In this document: positions 60,455 through 64,000 of the stretch, piece after piece
How the letters are laid out: each line of letters opens with the position of its first letter
How positions within the stretch are numbered: the stretch's first letter is position 1
Assembly (NCBI GenBank): GCA_963969395.1
Contig: OZ017801.1
Span: forward strand, 17,675,611-17,739,610
From: Pseudoscleropodium purum
Taxonomy: Eukaryota > Streptophyta > Bryopsida > Hypnales > Brachytheciaceae
DNA length: 64,000 bases
Direction: 5' to 3'
The notes under the pieces: generated by a model
Databases searched by the model: none
What the model saw: only the letters and a program-made list of their open reading frames with translations
What the model was told of the DNA's origin: nothing
Translations under genes and position numbers: made by a program

Positions 60455-63400
60455 GAGTTGATGAATCTCTACGTTCGCCCCAAAATAGCGTCCGTTTTCC
60501 GGACGTCCAGACGCACGGACGCAGCGTCCTTCCCGCTGTCGGAAGGCAGACGCGCGAGGCCGGACGGATGGACGGGGGCGGCTTAAAAAACCCGTTTTGG
60601 GTTTTTTGTTTTGATTGTTTTTACCAATGAGAGATTGAGAGTGAAGTCATTTTGATTTTGATTTTTCTTATATTGCAATTGCGATTCAATAGAGTTGTAT
60701 ATCACTATTTATGTAAAAGCTAAAATATGAAATATATTTTTAATTTTTTTTGTTGAATTTCATTTTGATTTAGAAACAAAATCACTTTAAAATCCAACGA
60801 GATGTATATCATCAATAAACAAACAATTTTATAATAAAATGATTGAAGAAACCATTGTCATTTGTCAACATGAACTTTATATATCATAAGCAACTAAACA
60901 ATCAAACATCTAAATTCACATCTCCACAATTCCTATGGACGCCAATCCACATCTCCTCTAACCTCAGCCCCACTACTCTCTTCTGCAGCTCTCCGTTCAA
61001 AATCTTCATTATCGGAGTCATCTTCATTGTTGGAATCAAGTATCGTTGTCTCCTTCAAGTCTTCTCTCGAAGTAGGTTTACTCCCTTCTTTCGAATTTAA
61101 TTTTTCTTTTTTTACTTTGACAAAACGATTAAAGGCTTTTTGAATAGGAACCTTTCTTTTCTTTCTATTTGACAAAGTAACAACATTTTCATCAAGAGGG
61201 GTCCTATTCTTCACTGAGAGATAGCAAAAGGTTGCATTTCTCTTTTCGCTTTCACCTTACTCGATTCTTGAACCATCAATCTCGATATAGGGTCGACATG
61301 TCCATGGACGGTTATCTCCACTTTGACTTTTTTTGAAGTAATAGAGTGCCGTTTGTTGATTTGATGGATTCTTGCGCCATTCCTTTTCCTAAAATGCGAT
61401 CACGCAAAAATGCCAATGACATCCGATCACTATCCGTATCATTTAGGCTTGTAGGTGATGATGCTACTTTCCGTAGATTACCGCCTGTAGAAATTTCTTT
61501 GGAAATGTTCACTAGGCGTTTTCCATATCCAAAGCTCTGAGAATCATTCAATCGTGTGCTAACAGACTTCAACGGTATTGGTGGAAGAGCACTAGATCTC
61601 GGTACTTCAAAAATTGACTTCATTGGCTTTTTTCCTTTATCACTCTTCACAATTGCCGAATTTGTGACTGCCATCCCAAGTGAATCATTATTTTTCTGTA
61701 CCGCAATATTTGGTTCCCCTTCATCATCACTATTGTTGCCCACATCTTTTAGAACGTCCACCTCCATGACCGCATCTTCTCTTTTGTCGTTTCCTTGCAC
61801 TACATTTAATGCCACAGATGGAGATTGAGAAATTAAAACTTCTTCATTTCTCCCATCATCACCAATAGCATTCTCATTGATTTTCACCTCTTTGGCAATA
61901 GCGTTTGCCTTTTCCGATAGAATGTTTTCGCTATTTAAGAATCCCATTCCATTGTAATATGCAGTTAAAGAAGGTAGATTCTCCTGTACCCCTACATTGT
62001 CCTCGTCTTCACAAAAGGTATATGCATCGTTTACATTATCGGGAACGACATCCTTGCGGTTTAGATGATAATCATGTGTATCATTCACCAAATCGGGAAA
62101 GCCTTCCATAACGTCTTCATCTCCCCATGTTGTCGCACGATTGAAGTCATCTCCGCCATCTATAACTGAAAGGGCCCTTTCCAAATCCTCGTCATCATCG
62201 TCATCATCGTCTTCTAACGTCGATCTATCTGAATCCTCTGATTCCGTTGGATCCACATTATCATTATACCATTTTTTTTCATCTTTTTCCTTCGATGCGT
62301 TTAATACTTTGGAATTGGTATATACACGTACACCAAATCCGCTGCTCTCTCCGGCTTCAATTTATTTCGAGATTTGTTGTAAACAAAAGAATAGTTGCTC
62401 CAATTCCGTTCACATGAAGATGATGACACCGGTTGAGCCAATATCCTCTTTGCTAATGGAGCTATAAACTTGCCACATGCACCTTCAAAATCCCACCAAG
62501 CATGTGCGGACAACATTTGATCTCCCGGATTCAACATATTGTGGAATGGAGGTTCTTTGTGTCGAAAAGCTACAAATTCCTTTACCACTGCTGCATATTT
62601 ATCCGGTTTACATATTCTCTCCAAAACTTTCTTACATCCTGACATTGCATCTACGTCATCCGCTAGTTCTTTGTCATGAAGAAGATATAGATTCAAAAGA
62701 GCTGCGACTGATTGGAGATCATTGTCCACCATTCTTCTTCGGGCATAAAAAGACTATACCAATGGAATTGCAAGTTCTTCTAGCAAACAAAATGGTGGAC
62801 TTTGTAATCCGTTCACGTGCTTCTCTAACTTCCTCATGATATGCAACACTTTCTCCATGCATGGTGATTTTGAATCCAAATCGCGGAATGCACATATGAT
62901 TGGTTCAACCATCTCCACATAATTGATGGACCGATTCCAAAAATGGTCATCAAGAACAATTTTCTTCACCGCTAAGGCCAAGTCTTTTGGTTGGATTTTG
63001 GCTCCACGTTTCTTCTTGAGAGTATGTACATATTCAACCCATTGCGGATCTACCACCGTTTGTTCCAATGCTCCTCTCAATTTTGTCAAACGTTCCATCA
63101 TGATAAATTTAGAGGCGAACCTTGTATCCTCAGGCATCAAGAGACCAAGATTTGGTGAATACTTTCGCAATAGAGCTAGCGGCATATGTCTCTTTTTGAT
63201 AAATTTAGCTACAAGAATTTCTTTATCCAATTTGGAAGCAATCCATTTCTGTGCAGCCCAATCCTTCAACAACAAATTCAATGCATATACCACGCACCTT
63301 TGGTAAAAAATATGAAGATATTTTGCAGATATTACATCCCATGCGGACGGATTCACGGGAGCATTATCCGTAGTTATTAACACGACGTTTTTGGACCCCA

Positions 63401-64000
63401 CTTATTTAATGAACTTTTCCAACACAGCTGCCAAGTACTCCGCATTTTTTCCACAACCACTTGTATCCACAGATCCAAGAAATTCTTCACCTGCGGATGA
63501 TACAAGCATGGCATTGATGAGAGGTCGATTAGTCACTGAGCTCCATCCATCAATGGACAATGTTGCTCCAAATTTTCGAATGCTATCTTCGGTCCGTGCA
63601 TTCAACTGTGTCTGAATGTTGGTCTTCGCCTCATTCAACAATTTGTACCGAAGGTCGTGGTATGAGGGAGGAATGTATGGCCTACCAAACGCAGCTGTTT
63701 TCTTCACTGCTTCTTTAAAAGCTAGATTTCGAGCCACGGAAAATGGTATGTTCGCCGAATAAAAAAAATTTGCCCACACTGAATGTAATTTGCGTCTATG
63801 ACCTTCTTCAAACCCATTTACTAAGCTCCCTTGCCTCTGAGGCCTAGAACTTGATGCCCTCGGGGTTTCACGTTCACCAGAAGCTTCCGTACTCAAAGTC
63901 ATTTCAATTGTGGCATATACCATTGATACCAATTCTTTGGACGCTGGACAAGAATCTTCGTGGTCAGAATGCGACACAGTCTTTCCAGCCGAAAACTTTT
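60455..64000 (-). mobile_element. hAT (DUF659-type) transposon, decayed, right end outside window
   Basis: The left terminus at 60455 (CAGAGTTGATGAATCTC) is a degenerate version of the hAT MITE end at 14706. Similarity continues for ~110 bp, including CGCCCCAAAATAGCG and TTTTCCGGACGTCC. Transposase remnants fill 60933-64000 on the minus strand. The other terminus and target duplication are beyond the window. Confidence 0.8.
60933..64000 (-). pseudogene. hAT transposase (DUF659 + hAT dimerisation domain), inactivated
   Basis: The frame is open from the right window edge (N-terminus, possibly a BED finger, missing). Residues read DUF659 text (GATLSIDGWSSVTNRPLINA, VDTSGCGKNAEYLA), then an in-frame TAA at 63402-63404 before VGSKNVVLITTDNAPVN. 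A second in-frame stop (TAG, after LAIPLV) occurs near 62754. The hAT dimerisation domain follows (FIAPLAKRILAQPVSSSSCE, RNWSNYSFVYNKSRNKL). A 2-bp insertion near 62320 (GTGTATAT) shifts the frame. The text continues as an Asp/Glu-rich, then Ser/Lys-rich tail of ~400 residues to 60933, with two more shifts near 61315 and 61215. The catalytic region is recognisable, but the gene cannot make an intact protein. The long tail after the dimerisation domain is unusual for the family. Confidence 0.85.

Overview
The window reads as nuclear DNA of a land plant, most likely a seedless one such as a bryophyte. The supporting genes are an OBERON-type PHD protein, a plant NUFIP, a PLDRP1-like glycine-rich protein and a chloroplast-targeted J-domain protein. 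All have short exons with GT..AG, T-rich introns. A hybrid histidine kinase with a MASE1-like membrane module also points away from flowering plants, where I know of none. Intergenic DNA is very AT-rich and full of decayed mobile elements. The species cannot be named from the sequence.

Layout. 2-5871 (+): MASE1-type hybrid histidine kinase, 5' end outside the window. 7399-8328 (+): PLDRP1-like repeat protein. 9514-12123 (-): six-exon plastid J-domain protein. 16385-19462 (-): six-exon NUFIP homologue. 20-41 kb: gene-poor DNA with TIR elements, foldback elements, a four-copy ~313-bp tandem array and a RING-finger relic. 41995-45743 (+): OBERON/TITANIA-like regulator, followed by degenerate tandem copies of its own last coding segment. 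46-55 kb: more repeats, a tRNA-Leu-derived SINE, a 350-bp inverted repeat and a decayed F-box gene. 56041-57568 (-): 3' part of a gene I do not recognise. 58703-59400 (-): relic of a protein-L-isoaspartate methyltransferase gene. 60455-64000 (-): decayed hAT (DUF659) transposon running off the right edge.

The genes are independent single loci rather than an operon-like cluster. The main cross-connections are between mobile elements. A 324-bp MITE at 14706-15029 with a perfect 8-bp target duplication shares its terminus with the hAT transposon at 60455. Three genes carry copies of one ~95-bp dispersed sequence in their introns. At least five other element families occur at two or more places in the window. 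Exon borders were placed by eye from splice sites and reading phase. They are internally consistent in phase for the kinase, J-domain, NUFIP and OBERON genes, but no transcript data were available.
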